Assembly: GCF_030867145.1 (NCBI RefSeq)
Contig: NC_134428.1
Span: 22,051,537-22,115,536, forward strand
DNA: 64,000 bases
Source of the DNA: Opisthocomus hoazin
Lineage: Eukaryota > Chordata > Aves > Opisthocomiformes > Opisthocomidae
Direction: 5' to 3'
How positions within the stretch are numbered: the first letter of the stretch is position 1; every line of letters starts with the position of its first letter. The notes under the pieces are model-generated. The model searched no databases. It saw only the letters and a list, made by a program, of their open reading frames with translations, and was not told the DNA's origin. Made by a program: the position numbers and the translations under genes. Positions 63,950 through 64,000 of this stretch are shown in pieces.

Positions 63950-64000
63950 TCCTTAACTACCCTGACCCTGCCTAGGGCTTTCCAAGGCTGATCAGTGCTG

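Larger units (their letters stand above)
62704..63960 (+). other. WIPI2: WIPI2 3' UTR
   Basis: AT-rich sequence follows the stop codon. It includes a GA dinucleotide run (63018-63032), a T-rich and TA-rich stretch (63061-63100) and two perfect Pumilio-type octamers. A variant ATTAAA lies at 63273-63278 and a canonical AATAAA at 63944-63949. The exact 3' end is inferred. Confidence 0.7.

Overview
This is vertebrate nuclear DNA, almost certainly from a bird. It holds split genes with GT-AG introns, CpG-island promoters, many CR1 LINE 3' ends and a few old MIR-like SINE relics. There are no operons, phage genes or CRISPR arrays. Three protein genes can be read exon by exon: RADIL (minus strand, 5' part only), MMD2/PAQR10 (minus strand, complete CDS) and WIPI2 (plus strand, complete CDS). 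The order and orientation match human 7p22.1. The mammalian genes that sit between them there (PAPOLB, RBAK) are not seen.

Region 1-15.96 kb is RADIL, read right to left. A CpG island with a probable noncoding exon 1 lies near 15.5 kb. Coding exons follow at 7235-7766 (start codon and Ras-association domain), 1771-2043 (proline/serine linker) and 91-750 (FHA domain and approach to the DIL domain). The rest of the gene lies beyond base 1. The 1771-2043 exon does not keep frame with its neighbours as sequenced: its 5' and 3' halves match RADIL in frames one base apart, across a G/C homopolymer tract.

Region 15.96-20.1 kb is the 3' flank of MMD2, with a CR1, a MIR-like relic and no gene. MMD2 has seven coding exons between 20117 and 36082 and encodes a 246-residue seven-membrane-segment PAQR protein. 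Intron 1 is about 12.5 kb. Its first exon sits in a CpG island with long G runs. An upstream ATG 14 nt before the start codon opens an overlapping reading frame.

Region 36.1-40.27 kb is the divergent intergenic segment between MMD2 and WIPI2. WIPI2 follows, with twelve coding exons from 40268 to 62703 encoding a 436-residue PI3P-binding beta-propeller of the autophagy pathway. The FRRG lipid-binding motif and the known partner-binding and phosphorylation positions are intact. Its 3' UTR has two perfect Pumilio-type motifs and ends at or beyond an AATAAA near 63944. Base composition changes visibly at the WIPI2 CpG island, from GC-rich on the left to AT-rich on the right.

The three genes do not form one pathway. 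RADIL works in Rap/Ras-linked adhesion and migration, MMD2 is a Golgi-type PAQR membrane protein, and WIPI2 acts in autophagosome formation. I see no wholly new biological system. The points most worth checking are the RADIL exon frame break, the upstream reading frames of MMD2 and WIPI2, the MIR-like relics, the 11-copy minisatellite beside RADIL exon 1, and the CR1 copies that bracket MMD2 exons.
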